Source of the DNA: Marinobacter sp. CHS3-4
GTDB lineage: Bacteria; Pseudomonadota; Gammaproteobacteria; Pseudomonadales; Oleiphilaceae
Direction: 5' to 3'
Length of the DNA stretch: 64,000 bases
Assembly (NCBI RefSeq): GCF_030053415.1
Contig: NZ_JASGBJ010000005.1
Coordinates: forward strand, 62,001-126,000
The notes beneath the pieces are model-generated. The model did no database searches. It was not told the DNA's origin and saw nothing but the letters and a program-made list of their open reading frames with translations. The first letter of the stretch is position 1. The number at the start of each line of letters is the position of its first letter. Shown piece after piece: positions 29,598 to 36,922 of the stretch. The translations under genes were made by a program, and so were the position numbers.

Positions 29598-29617
29598 TAC
29601 TGTTTAAATATACAGTA
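29598..29617 (-). promoter_or_regulatory. LexA (SOS) box controlling imuA-imuB-dnaE2
   Basis: The 20 bases TACTGTTTAAATATACAGTA match the E. coli LexA consensus (CTG, ten AT-rich bases, CAG, flanked by TA) at 18 of 20 positions. The box lies just upstream of imuA. On the minus strand TTCAAC, 16 bases and TATATT form a possible promoter whose -10 lies inside the box, so LexA binding would block transcription. Confidence 0.95.
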
Positions 29618-29706
29618 TTCTGAACAGTGTTGAATTTCAAGCGACGGTTGATAAAAGGGAGGTTCGAGCCCACCTTGATTGTATATCCACAGAACAGGAG
29701 GTTGAG

Positions 29707-30057
29707 ATGAGCGAACTGGCGAGAAACCAATGTGAGGCATGCAGCCCGGACGCACCCAAAGCAACCGAAGAGGAAAAACGCACCCTGGGTGCAGAAGTGC
29801 CAGACTGGGATATTGTGGAAATCGATGGCGAAGAGCAGTTAAAGCGTACTTTCAAGCTGAAAAACTTCGTTCAGGCCCAGGCGTTCACCAACAAAGTCGG
29901 GGATCTGGCTGAAGAGGTCGACCATCACCCTGTGATTGTCCTGGAATACGGCAAAGTCACCGTGCACTGGTGGAGCCACGAAATTCATGGCCTGCACAAG
30001 AATGACTTTGTTCTGGCAGCTCGCACAGATGAAGCATTCAGTAACTTACAGGTTTAG
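29707..30057 (+). CDS. phhB: 4a-hydroxytetrahydrobiopterin dehydratase
   Basis: This pterin-4a-carbinolamine dehydratase recycles the pterin cofactor of phenylalanine hydroxylase, or acts in molybdopterin-related chemistry. The 116-residue protein contains the catalytic block [20 protein letters not shown] with its two His residues, and [14 protein letters not shown] with the third. The N-terminal [17 protein letters not shown] has a CxxC pair seen in many proteobacterial members. The ATG is preceded by AGGAGG, a very strong ribosome site. No phhA is next to it in this window. It is divergent from imuA and ends at a bidirectional terminator. Confidence 0.93.
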   Translation: MSELARNQCEACSPDAPKATEEEKRTLGAEVPDWDIVEIDGEEQLKRTFKLKNFVQAQAFTNKVGDLAEEVDHHPVIVLEYGKVTVHWWSHEIHGLHKNDFVLAARTDEAFSNLQV

Positions 30058-30123
30058 GTCGCACTATCTTTTCCTGCTGATCGGAAAAGAATGTGGTAGT
30101 GAAGGTATTTTGAGCAGGACAAA

Positions 30124-30150
30124 AAAACCGGCCTTACGGCCGGTTTTCAT
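30124..30150. terminator. Bidirectional terminator between phhB and the PEP-CTERM gene
   Basis: AAAACCGGCC and GGCCGGTTTT pair perfectly around a TTAC loop. The plus side ends TTTTCATT and the minus side has seven T, so it can serve phhB and the convergent minus-strand gene. Confidence 0.88.
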
Positions 30151-30180
30151 TATTCAGGCTAATAACGTTGTCTATAACCG

Positions 30181-30738
30181 TTAAGCGGATGCTTTGCGGC
30201 GACGGGCAACGAATAAACCAGACAGTCCAACCATCATGAGCGCGATGGTACCTGGCTCTGGAACAGTGGTACCTGGTCCGGTGGCACCAAAGTGGCTGAT
30301 TACTTCAACGTTGCTTGTTGAGCTCACGCCAAGCAGTTCCGGGTTGATAAAGGCGTATTGAAGGCTGTCATTGTTTTTGAAGAGAAACGTATCAGACGTT
30401 CCGCTCGAGCCGCCGGTCGCACCACTGCCGGTTTTGATCAGGAAGTACGCGGGACCTTCCGTCAGACCAGCGCCTATTTCCTGCTCTGCAAAAAAGTCGA
30501 GTGCCCAGTACGTGTTCAAACCATCGACCACAGTTGTCCAAGTACCAGGATAATCGTATTTGGTGTAATCAATCTCGCCAATAATGCCTTCAATCCAGGT
30601 CTCCTCGTCGGAAGGAGAAGGGCTGCCTTCAGCTTCTAAAGTGTCAAGGCTACCGTATGGCGTTAATGGAAGTGCTGAAACGTTTGCCGCAAGTGCAAAC
30701 ATTGATGTTGCCAGTACAATTTTGAGCAAGCTGTCCAT
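30181..30738 (-). CDS. PEP-CTERM sorting-signal secreted protein
   Basis: This 185-residue exported protein has no recognised enzymatic domain. It has an N-terminal signal peptide (LLKIVLATSMFALAANVSA, cleavage near residue 22), an acidic Ser/Thr/Gly-rich body (YWALDFFAEQEIGAGLTEGP, SGATGGSSGTSDTF), and a C-terminal PEP-CTERM tripartite tail. In that tail VPEPGTIA begins at residue 159, followed by a hydrophobic helix and the basic RRRKASA end. Such tails are recognised by an exosortase, which is not encoded here and must lie elsewhere. The start has GAGGA seven bases upstream. A possible sigma-54 promoter lies about 70 bases before the start. The likely role is a surface or matrix protein linked to exopolysaccharide; this is inference from the family. 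Confidence 0.9.
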   Translation of the reverse strand: MDSLLKIVLATSMFALAANVSALPLTPYGSLDTLEAEGSPSPSDEETWIEGIIGEIDYTKYDYPGTWTTVVDGLNTYWALDFFAEQEIGAGLTEGPAYFLIKTGSGATGGSSGTSDTFLFKNNDSLQYAFINPELLGVSSTSNVEVISHFGATGPGTTVPEPGTIALMMVGLSGLFVARRRKASA

Positions 30739-30806
30739 GTTTCATTCCTCGTGCATTTTAATCGGGTCGTTCCCTGTTCGACGTGTGTCGATCTAACCTT
30801 TACATA

Positions 30807-30822
30807 AGCAAAAACATGACCA
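30807..30822 (-). promoter_or_regulatory. Candidate sigma-54 promoter of the PEP-CTERM gene
   Basis: On the minus strand the sequence is TGGTCATGTTTTTGCT, with GG and GC separated by exactly ten bases as sigma-54 requires and a full TTGCT -12 element. The -24 part keeps TGG but not CAC. The dyad AGTGTC (30872-30877) and GACACT (30908-30913) upstream could be an activator site. Confidence 0.45.
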
Positions 30823-31013
30823 CTTTTATATTTTATTTTAAGTGCATGAAAAAAGAGAAAAATATAGAACGAGTGTCGGCGCGAAATAATGGAGTGTAAA
30901 AAAAGCGGACACTTAAGAGCTCTGGCCTCCCTTCGCAACACCGTGCTTCACGATGAGTCGTGCTTCAGTGGCCTCGCCAGCAAGAGTCATCGGCGCTAAT
31001 AGTCCAGAATGTT

Positions 31014-31060
31014 AGGCATTCAGGCATTCAGGCATTCAGGCATTCAGGCATTCAGGCATT
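31014..31060. repeat. 8-bp tandem repeat, about 5.9 copies
   Basis: The unit AGGCATTC is repeated five times perfectly, followed by seven bases of a sixth copy. There are no spacers, so it is a microsatellite-like tract and prone to copy-number change by slippage. It lies about 200 bases upstream of yghU and outside any gene. Confidence 0.98.
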
Positions 31061-31263
31061 ATTCATCTATGCTTTACGGTTGAAAGACAATATGTAAAGA
31101 AAGTGGACGCAATACGGCTTGCGGAGGCCGCTTATTCACGGTTTTCCGCAAGTTTTTTATTTGCGGACACCCAGTTAGGAAAAATCATCGTAGACTGTTT
31201 GTGACTTGCACAATCATGAGTCGATGCATTGCAATCGAATTCGAACGTCGGAGATAAACCATT

Positions 31264-32145
31264 ATGAGTGACAGTACTTACACGCCACCCAGGGTCTGGA
31301 AATGGGAATCCGAGAGCGGTGGCCGCTTTGCAAGTATTAACCGCCCAGTTGCTGGCCCAACTCACGACAAAGAGCTGCCGGTGGGCGAGCATCCTTTCCA
31401 GCTGTACTCGCTGGCAACGCCAAACGGTGTGAAGGTCACTGTCTTGTTGGAAGAGCTGCTGGAAAAAGGAATCACTAAGGCGGAGTACGATGCCTGGCTG
31501 ATCAAGATTCCTGAAGGCGAGCAATTCGGCAGTGGCTTTGTGGAGATCAACCCGAACTCAAAAATTCCGGCGATGGTGGATCAGAGTGTTGAGCCGTCCC
31601 TGCGAATTTTCGAATCAGGTTCCATGATGCTCTACCTGGCGGAGAAGTTTGGCGAATTCCTTCCCAAAGACATTGCCGGAAGAACTGAGACACTGAACTG
31701 GTTGTTCTGGCAGATGGGCAGTGCACCCTTCCTGGGTGGTGGTTTCGGGCATTTCTATGCTTACGCGCCGGAGAAATACGAATACCCGATTAACCGCTAC
31801 ACCATGGAAGTGAAGCGTCAACTGGACGTTCTTGACCGACAGTTGGCCGACAACCGCTACATTGCAGGCGATGAATACACCATTGCCGATATGGCGATCT
31901 GGCCCTGGTACGGCGCGCTGGTAAAAAACCGGGTCTATGATGCCGCAGAATTCCTGGAAGCGCACACCTACAAGAACGTCATGCGTTGGGCTGATGAACT
32001 TGAACAGCGGCCTGCGGTGAAACGCGGCGTGATGGTGAACCGTATCTGGGGCGATCCGGAAAAGCAGCTTCCTGAGCGGCACAATGCCAGCGATTTTGAA
32101 AACCGCACCCAGGATAAGCTGGCGGCCGAACTTGGTCACTCGTGA
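31264..32145 (+). CDS. yghU: YghU-type glutathione S-transferase family protein
   Basis: This 293-residue protein closely resembles E. coli YghU, a disulfide-bond reductase of the Nu-class glutathione transferases that binds two glutathione molecules. Matching blocks include YTPPRVWKWESESGGRF, INRPVAGPTHDKELPVGEHP, LYSLATPNGVKVTVLLEELL, INPNSKIPAMVD, FESGSMMLYLAEKFG, APFLGGGFGHFYAYAP and DEYTIADMAIWPWYG. The thioredoxin-fold domain is first and the helical domain second. It begins with ATG after GGAG at normal distance. It may share a transcript with the following sugar dehydrogenase, which starts seven bases after its stop. Confidence 0.95.
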   Translation: MSDSTYTPPRVWKWESESGGRFASINRPVAGPTHDKELPVGEHPFQLYSLATPNGVKVTVLLEELLEKGITKAEYDAWLIKIPEGEQFGSGFVEINPNSKIPAMVDQSVEPSLRIFESGSMMLYLAEKFGEFLPKDIAGRTETLNWLFWQMGSAPFLGGGFGHFYAYAPEKYEYPINRYTMEVKRQLDVLDRQLADNRYIAGDEYTIADMAIWPWYGALVKNRVYDAAEFLEAHTYKNVMRWADELEQRPAVKRGVMVNRIWGDPEKQLPERHNASDFENRTQDKLAAELGHS

Positions 32146-32152
32146 GGACACC

Positions 32153-33736
32153 ATGGCCACCACGATTAACTGGACAAGGTCGGTGCTGGCGTTTCTGGTG
32201 TCGCTGGTAGCCGGGGCGGTGCTTGGCAGTCTGGTACAGACCCTATTCAATCTTCAGGCGCTGAAAGCGCTGGGGGTAGAGATTGGGTTTCAGACCGCGC
32301 TGAGCACCAGTCTTCAGGATTTGATTCATTTCGCCCCGTTGTACGCCATTTTGTTCGGGCTCAGTTTTCTATGCTCACAAGGCCTGGCGTCTTTTATTGC
32401 CAGGCGGGCAGGGCGTGGTAGCCGGGTATGGTTATACCCTCTCGCTGCCGCCATTGGGTTATGGGTTACTCTGATGCTTGTGAATGCACTGGCACCCATG
32501 CCCACGCTGATTGCTGCAACCCGAGGAGTGAGAGGGCTGATGGCCATGTTGGCTGTCGCTGCATTGGCTGGCTGGTTATTCGCCGTATTGGTCACTGGTG
32601 GAAACCGTGCAGGTAACCGTTCCGCGACACTATCGGCAGTGGCGTTGTTCCTCGTTGGTGGATGGATTGCGCCGACGAACGATGCCCTGGCTAACGAGCC
32701 GGCCGACTACACAATAAACACCTTGGCAGAAGGGCTGGAGCACCCCTGGTCGCTTGCGTTTTTGCCGGACGGTCGAATGTTGGTCACCGAACGGCTAGGG
32801 CGGTTGCGAATGTTGACGGCCGAGGGGAAGTTGGTTCTGGAGCCAATCACCGGTGTGCCGGAGGTTTACGCATCTGCTCAGGCGGGGCTGTTTGAGGTGT
32901 TGCCGGCCCGGGATTTTGAGCAAAGCCGGATGATTTATCTGAGCTATGCCTGTGGCAATGAGTCGGCAAATCACGCTTGCCTGGCGAAGGCAGAGCTGGA
33001 TGGCAACCGCCTGAGAAACCTTGCCGAGATCTTTCGGGTTCAGCCCGCCAAAGAGGGTAACGCCCATTACGGAGGTCGACTTGCCCAGCTTCCAGACAAC
33101 ACGCTGGTGATGACGTTAGGCGATGGGTTTGATTACCGAGAACAGGCCCAGCGGCGGGAGAACCATCTGGGCAGCATTGTTCGGCTCAATCCGGATGGCA
33201 GTGTTCCGGCTGACAATCCCTATGCAGGAAGCAATGAGTTTCAGGGGGAAATCTATAGCTACGGCCATCGCAATGTTCAGGGCCTGGTGTATGACAAACA
33301 GCAGGATCGTCTTATCGCCCACGAGCATGGGCCCCGCGGAGGTGACGAAATCAATGTTATCCGGCCCGGGGTGAATTATGGCTGGCCCATTACCACTCAT
33401 GGCCTGGATTACACCGGCGCCCGGATATCCCCCTTTACCGAAAGGGAAGGTATTCAGCCACCACTGCTACACTGGACGCCGTCAATTGCACCATCAGGTA
33501 TGGCTTTGTACACCGGAGACTTGTTTCCCCAGTGGCATGGCGATTTGCTGGTGGGAGGCCTTGTGACGCGGCAAGTGCATCGCGTCCGCCTGGAGAACGG
33601 GAAGGCCAGGGAGGTTGGTGTTCTGTTCAGCGAACCGGGCGAGCGCATCCGGGACGTACGAGCTGGCCCGGATGGCGCCATCTATTTACTGACAGACAGT
33701 GATAATGGCCGGGTTCTGAAAGTCACGCCCAGATGA
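32153..33736 (+). CDS. Membrane-anchored PQQ-dependent sugar dehydrogenase (YliI-like) fusion
   Basis: This 527-residue two-part protein has an N-terminal region of about 175 residues with four to five hydrophobic segments (SVLAFLVSLVAGAVLGSLV; FAPLYAILFGLSFLC; PLAAAIGLWVTLMLVNAL; AMLAVAALAGWLFAVLV; ATLSAVALFLVGG). The rest, from about residue 185, is a soluble-glucose-dehydrogenase beta-propeller. Propeller motifs are GLEHPWSLAFLPDGRMLVTE, HYGGRLAQLPDNTLVMTLGD and HGPRGGDEINVIRPGVNYGW, as in E. coli YliI, which oxidises aldose sugars with PQQ in the periplasm. YliI normally has only a signal peptide. The ATG at 32153 follows GAGG; an ORF extension to 32084 overlaps yghU. The substrate is unknown, and PQQ biosynthesis genes are not in this window. 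Confidence 0.88.
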   Translation: MATTINWTRSVLAFLVSLVAGAVLGSLVQTLFNLQALKALGVEIGFQTALSTSLQDLIHFAPLYAILFGLSFLCSQGLASFIARRAGRGSRVWLYPLAAAIGLWVTLMLVNALAPMPTLIAATRGVRGLMAMLAVAALAGWLFAVLVTGGNRAGNRSATLSAVALFLVGGWIAPTNDALANEPADYTINTLAEGLEHPWSLAFLPDGRMLVTERLGRLRMLTAEGKLVLEPITGVPEVYASAQAGLFEVLPARDFEQSRMIYLSYACGNESANHACLAKAELDGNRLRNLAEIFRVQPAKEGNAHYGGRLAQLPDNTLVMTLGDGFDYREQAQRRENHLGSIVRLNPDGSVPADNPYAGSNEFQGEIYSYGHRNVQGLVYDKQQDRLIAHEHGPRGGDEINVIRPGVNYGWPITTHGLDYTGARISPFTEREGIQPPLLHWTPSIAPSGMALYTGDLFPQWHGDLLVGGLVTRQVHRVRLENGKAREVGVLFSEPGERIRDVRAGPDGAIYLLTDSDNGRVLKVTPR

Positions 33737-33755
33737 CAGGGCAGGTCGCCGGCTA

Positions 33756-34004
33756 TTACTTCGGCCGGCGGTCGCCTTCCATCATCTTGGCCACAAATAC
33801 CGCTTTGCCGTAAGTCTCGAACGACCACTTCATGGTGTCGGACAGCACCTGCATTACTTCGTCGTACTCACCGAAGATTTCTGTGCTCATTCGGCCCGGA
33901 TACACTTCCAGTTGAGTTTGCTGCAAGCGGTCGATCAGCGCCCAGATGGGCGGCTTGTAGTCGTCTGCCAATGGGTAACAACTCAGTTGCACGGACAGGT
34001 ACAT
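33756..34004 (-). CDS. Small YkoF/DUF77-like putative thiamine-binding protein
   Basis: This 82-residue protein resembles the small ferredoxin-like thiamine or hydroxymethylpyrimidine-binding proteins (YkoF, YqgV/DUF77). It begins YLSVQLSCYPLADDYKPPIW, has the conserved RMSTEIFGEYDEVMQVLSD segment, and ends in a strand AVFVAKMMEG. The ATG is preceded by AAGGAG. It follows ggt by 29 bases on the same strand, so they may be co-transcribed, and it is convergent with the sugar dehydrogenase gene. The fold assignment is moderately confident; the ligand is not shown by the sequence, and there is no thiamine transport gene beside it. Confidence 0.6.
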   Translation of the reverse strand: MYLSVQLSCYPLADDYKPPIWALIDRLQQTQLEVYPGRMSTEIFGEYDEVMQVLSDTMKWSFETYGKAVFVAKMMEGDRRPK

Positions 34005-34033
34005 AGTGACTCCTTGGTCTGGCGTTGCCCGGG

Positions 34034-35809
34034 TCAGAATCCCATGGCCGATGATGTGCTGCGCCTGGGATCAGCCCCGCCGGTCAGCTTGCCGTTGTCC
34101 TCTATCAGGATGCTCTGGATTGCCCCCATGGAGGATTTCTGAACAACGTCATGCCCCATGGTTTCCAGAAGCGATATGGTATCGGCGCTGATGCCTTGTT
34201 CGATGCGGATTTCATCGGGCAACCACTGATGATGGATGCGCGGCACGCTGACCGCCGATTGTATGTTCATCCCATGATCAATCACATTTAGCAGCACCTG
34301 CAAGGTGGTTGTGATAATCCGCGAACCGCCGGGGCTGCCAGTTACCAGATAATTCCTGCCATCACGGCGCACAATGGTCGGAGACATGGAGCTGAGCATG
34401 CGCTTTTCAGGCTCGATTTTATTGGCTTCCCCGCCAATCAGCCCATAGGCATTGGGCACGCCTGGCTTTGCCGAGAAATCGTCCATCTCATTGTTCAGCA
34501 GGAAGCCCGCGCCAGCCACGGTAATGCCGGAACCGTAGCTGAAATTGATGGTGTAGGTGTTGGAAACGGCGTTGCCCCAACGATCAACGATTGAAAAGTG
34601 CGTAGTTTCGGGGCTTTCAAAGCCCGCTGGATCGCCAGCCTGGATGTCAGAAGAGGGGCGGGCCGTCTCAAGGTCAATTTTTTCGCGAAGGGAAGCCGCG
34701 TACTCTTTACTGGTCAGGCCGTTCAGTGGAACCTCCACAAAATCCGTATCGCCCAGATAGGTCGCCCGGTCGGCATAGGCCAGTTTCATGGTCTCTGCCA
34801 TTCGGTGGATGCTGGCGGCGGAATTATGGCCCAGCTCGGCCATCGGATATCCCTCGAGGATGTTGAGAATCTGCACGATATGCGTGCCGCCGGAAGAGGG
34901 TGGTGACATGGAATAGACCTCGTACCCACGATAAGTGCCATGAATCGGCTGGCGGATTGCGGGCTGATAACTTGCCAGGTCTTCGAGGGTGATCAGCCCA
35001 TCGTTGCGCTGCATTTCATCGACGATCAGTTTCGCGGTTTCTCCCTGATAAAAGTCCTTAATGCCATGATCAGCGATGCGTTTCAGGGTTCTTGCCAGAT
35101 CCGGCTGTTTGAATCGTTCACCGGGTTGCCAGGCGGAACCGTCCTCCTTATAAAAGGTGTCCAGTGTGGCAGGCCACCGGGTCAGCCGGTCTCTGGCCTG
35201 TTCCAGTCCTTCAGTAAAGCGTTCCGGGACAATAAATCCTTCGCTGGCCAGGCGGATGGCGGGCGCCAGAGCCTGTTTGAGTGACAGGGTTCCATGACGT
35301 TCGAGCGCCAGAGCAAAGCCGGCCACCGTCCCGGGCACCCCGGCCGCCTTATGGGTAAACCGGCTGCGGTTCTGTACCACGTTGCCCTGTTCGTCCTGGA
35401 ACATGGTTTCCGTCGCCCTTCTCGGGGCTTTTTCGCGGTAATCAATGGCTTCTACCGGTTCACCGTTGCCTGGCGAGAACAGCATGAAACCGCCGCCCCC
35501 GATGTTGCCGGATCGGGGTTGGGTGACGGCCAGTGCAAAACCTGCGGTAACGGCAGCATCCATGGCGTTACCGCCGTCTTTCAGGACATCCAGTGCGACT
35601 TGGGTTGCCAGGGTATGGCTGGTCACGACCATGCCCTGGCTGGCGGTCACCGGGTTGAACCTTTCGCCCTCAAGAATCGCTTGAGCACTGGCTTGAATAT
35701 GCAATAAGGCGATGCAACAGAAGAGTGCAGCTGTGCCTATAAGCTTCCTTGCCGCTAAGCCGCCCGTAGCGGCTTTTTCCGGCATGACCCTTGGGTGGCG
35801 TGTGTCCAT
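34034..35809 (-). CDS. ggt: Gamma-glutamyltransferase
   Basis: This 591-residue periplasmic N-terminal nucleophile hydrolase cleaves or transfers the gamma-glutamyl group of glutathione. A signal peptide covers about residues 20-43 (LIGTAALFCCIALLHIQASA). The proenzyme self-cleaves before a Thr: the small subunit would begin at Thr402 in PETTHFSIVDRWGNAVSNTY. Substrate-binding blocks NIGGGGFMLFSPGNGEPVEA, IDYREKAPRRA, SPPSSGGTHIVQ and GSPGGSRIITTTLQVLLNVI are intact. It is divergent from purU and leads into the small YkoF-like gene. With yghU only two genes away, glutathione metabolism is a plausible local theme, though that is inference. Confidence 0.96.
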   Translation of the reverse strand: MDTRHPRVMPEKAATGGLAARKLIGTAALFCCIALLHIQASAQAILEGERFNPVTASQGMVVTSHTLATQVALDVLKDGGNAMDAAVTAGFALAVTQPRSGNIGGGGFMLFSPGNGEPVEAIDYREKAPRRATETMFQDEQGNVVQNRSRFTHKAAGVPGTVAGFALALERHGTLSLKQALAPAIRLASEGFIVPERFTEGLEQARDRLTRWPATLDTFYKEDGSAWQPGERFKQPDLARTLKRIADHGIKDFYQGETAKLIVDEMQRNDGLITLEDLASYQPAIRQPIHGTYRGYEVYSMSPPSSGGTHIVQILNILEGYPMAELGHNSAASIHRMAETMKLAYADRATYLGDTDFVEVPLNGLTSKEYAASLREKIDLETARPSSDIQAGDPAGFESPETTHFSIVDRWGNAVSNTYTINFSYGSGITVAGAGFLLNNEMDDFSAKPGVPNAYGLIGGEANKIEPEKRMLSSMSPTIVRRDGRNYLVTGSPGGSRIITTTLQVLLNVIDHGMNIQSAVSVPRIHHQWLPDEIRIEQGISADTISLLETMGHDVVQKSSMGAIQSILIEDNGKLTGGADPRRSTSSAMGF

Positions 35810-35926
35810 GGATTGTCCCTCTTTCTGCCTCGTTTCTGATGCTCAGATAGGCTATGATAGCCGGTCGATTTTATAGGTGCCTGTTCAGGTGCCCGCTCGT
35901 CCAGATACAGAGTAAGGAAAGCTTTC

Positions 35927-36781
35927 ATGGAGCACACCTATCGTCTTGTGATTTCCTGCCCGGACCGGACCGGAATCGTGGCCAAGGTCAGTAATTTTCT
36001 GTCGACCTACAACGGCTGGATTACGGAGGCGAGCCACCATTCGGACACCCATACCGGCTGGTTTTTTATGCGCCATGAGATCAAGGCCAGCTCCATTCCG
36101 TTCGGTCTGGACCAGTTTCGCATTGCATTTGAGCCGATTGCCCGCGAATTCAACATGAATTGGCACATTGCCGATTCCGCCCAGCCTAAAAAAGTGGTGC
36201 TGATGTGCAGCAAGGAGTCCCACTGTGTGGCGGATCTGCTGCATCGGTGGCACAGCGGCGAAATCAATGCCGAAATCGTGGCGGTGATTTCCAACCATGA
36301 GGACCTGCGCCGTATGGTGGAATGGCACGACATTCCCTACCACTGCATTTCGGTGAACCAGAGCAATCGCGATGAGGCATTTGCGGAGATTGATGGATTG
36401 ATCGAGCAGTACGGCACTGAAGTGGTTGTGCTGGCCCGATATATGCAAATTCTGCCCAGCAGTCTTTGTGAGAAGTACGCAGGCCGGGTGATCAACATCC
36501 ATCACAGTTTCCTTCCGTCCTTTGCAGGGGCGCGGCCCTACCATCAGGCCTATAGCCGGGGTGTGAAGCTGATTGGCGCCACGTGCCACTATGTGACGCA
36601 GGATCTGGATGAGGGCCCTATCATCGAACAGGACGTGATTCGGATCAGCCACAGCGACTCCATTGAAGACATGGTGCGCAAGGGCAAGGATGTGGAAAAA
36701 AGCGTGCTTTCCCGTGGTCTGCGGGCCCATATAGAGGACCGAGTAATCACCTACGAGAACAAGACGGTGGTTTTCAGCTGA
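35927..36781 (+). CDS. purU: Formyltetrahydrofolate deformylase
   Basis: PurU hydrolyses 10-formyl-THF to formate and THF, balancing one-carbon pools and supplying formate for PurT. The 284-residue protein has an N-terminal ACT domain (YRLVISCPDRTGIVAKVSNF) and a C-terminal formyltransferase fold. Catalytic residues are Asn190 and His192 in INIHHSFLPSF and Asp228 in DLDEGPII, with the same N-to-D spacing as in PurN. The ATG at 35927 lies about 115 bases from the divergent ggt. It ends 141 bases before gyrA; that gap holds an inverted repeat. Confidence 0.96.
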   Translation: MEHTYRLVISCPDRTGIVAKVSNFLSTYNGWITEASHHSDTHTGWFFMRHEIKASSIPFGLDQFRIAFEPIAREFNMNWHIADSAQPKKVVLMCSKESHCVADLLHRWHSGEINAEIVAVISNHEDLRRMVEWHDIPYHCISVNQSNRDEAFAEIDGLIEQYGTEVVVLARYMQILPSSLCEKYAGRVINIHHSFLPSFAGARPYHQAYSRGVKLIGATCHYVTQDLDEGPIIEQDVIRISHSDSIEDMVRKGKDVEKSVLSRGLRAHIEDRVITYENKTVVFS

Positions 36782-36801
36782 CCAGGCCACCACGTGCCTC
36801 T

Positions 36802-36837
36802 CTACCACATGCCCCGCTAAGGGATTGAATGTGGTAG
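36802..36837. repeat. Inverted repeat between purU and gyrA
   Basis: CTACCACAT (36802-36810) and ATGTGGTAG (36829-36837) form a nine-pair stem. The 18-base loop itself contains short C-run and G-run segments that could extend pairing. No T-run follows, so it may be a regulatory site before gyrA rather than a terminator. Confidence 0.7.
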
Positions 36838-36922
36838 CATTGGCGGCTTGTTAAAGAATAACTATGGGGCCCGATAAGCGGCCCTGAAACGACTTCCAGC
36901 AAATTCAAAGGAACCTTTCTCG

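Larger units (their letters stand above)
30739..31263. other. 525-base non-coding gap with repeats
   Basis: This gap lies between the divergent PEP-CTERM gene and yghU and has no plausible gene. It is AT-rich near the PEP-CTERM start. It holds the sigma-54-like promoter, a dyad, two similar 17-base motifs (30896-30912 and 31094-31110, 14 of 17 identical, both of the form GTAAA, A-rich, GGAC), an 8-base tandem repeat, and GCGGACAC at 30905 and again at 31163. It may be a decayed mobile-element footprint. Confidence 0.6.

Noticed and set aside
31014..31060. A CRISPR-like array
   Set aside because: The repeats are eight bases long with no spacers and there are no cas genes.
31132..31524. A minus-strand frame overlapping the start of yghU
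   Set aside because: It overlaps the conserved 5' end of yghU and has no homology or ribosome site.
35885..36808. A 307-codon minus-strand frame opposite purU
   Set aside because: It is antisense to the complete purU and has no recognisable family.
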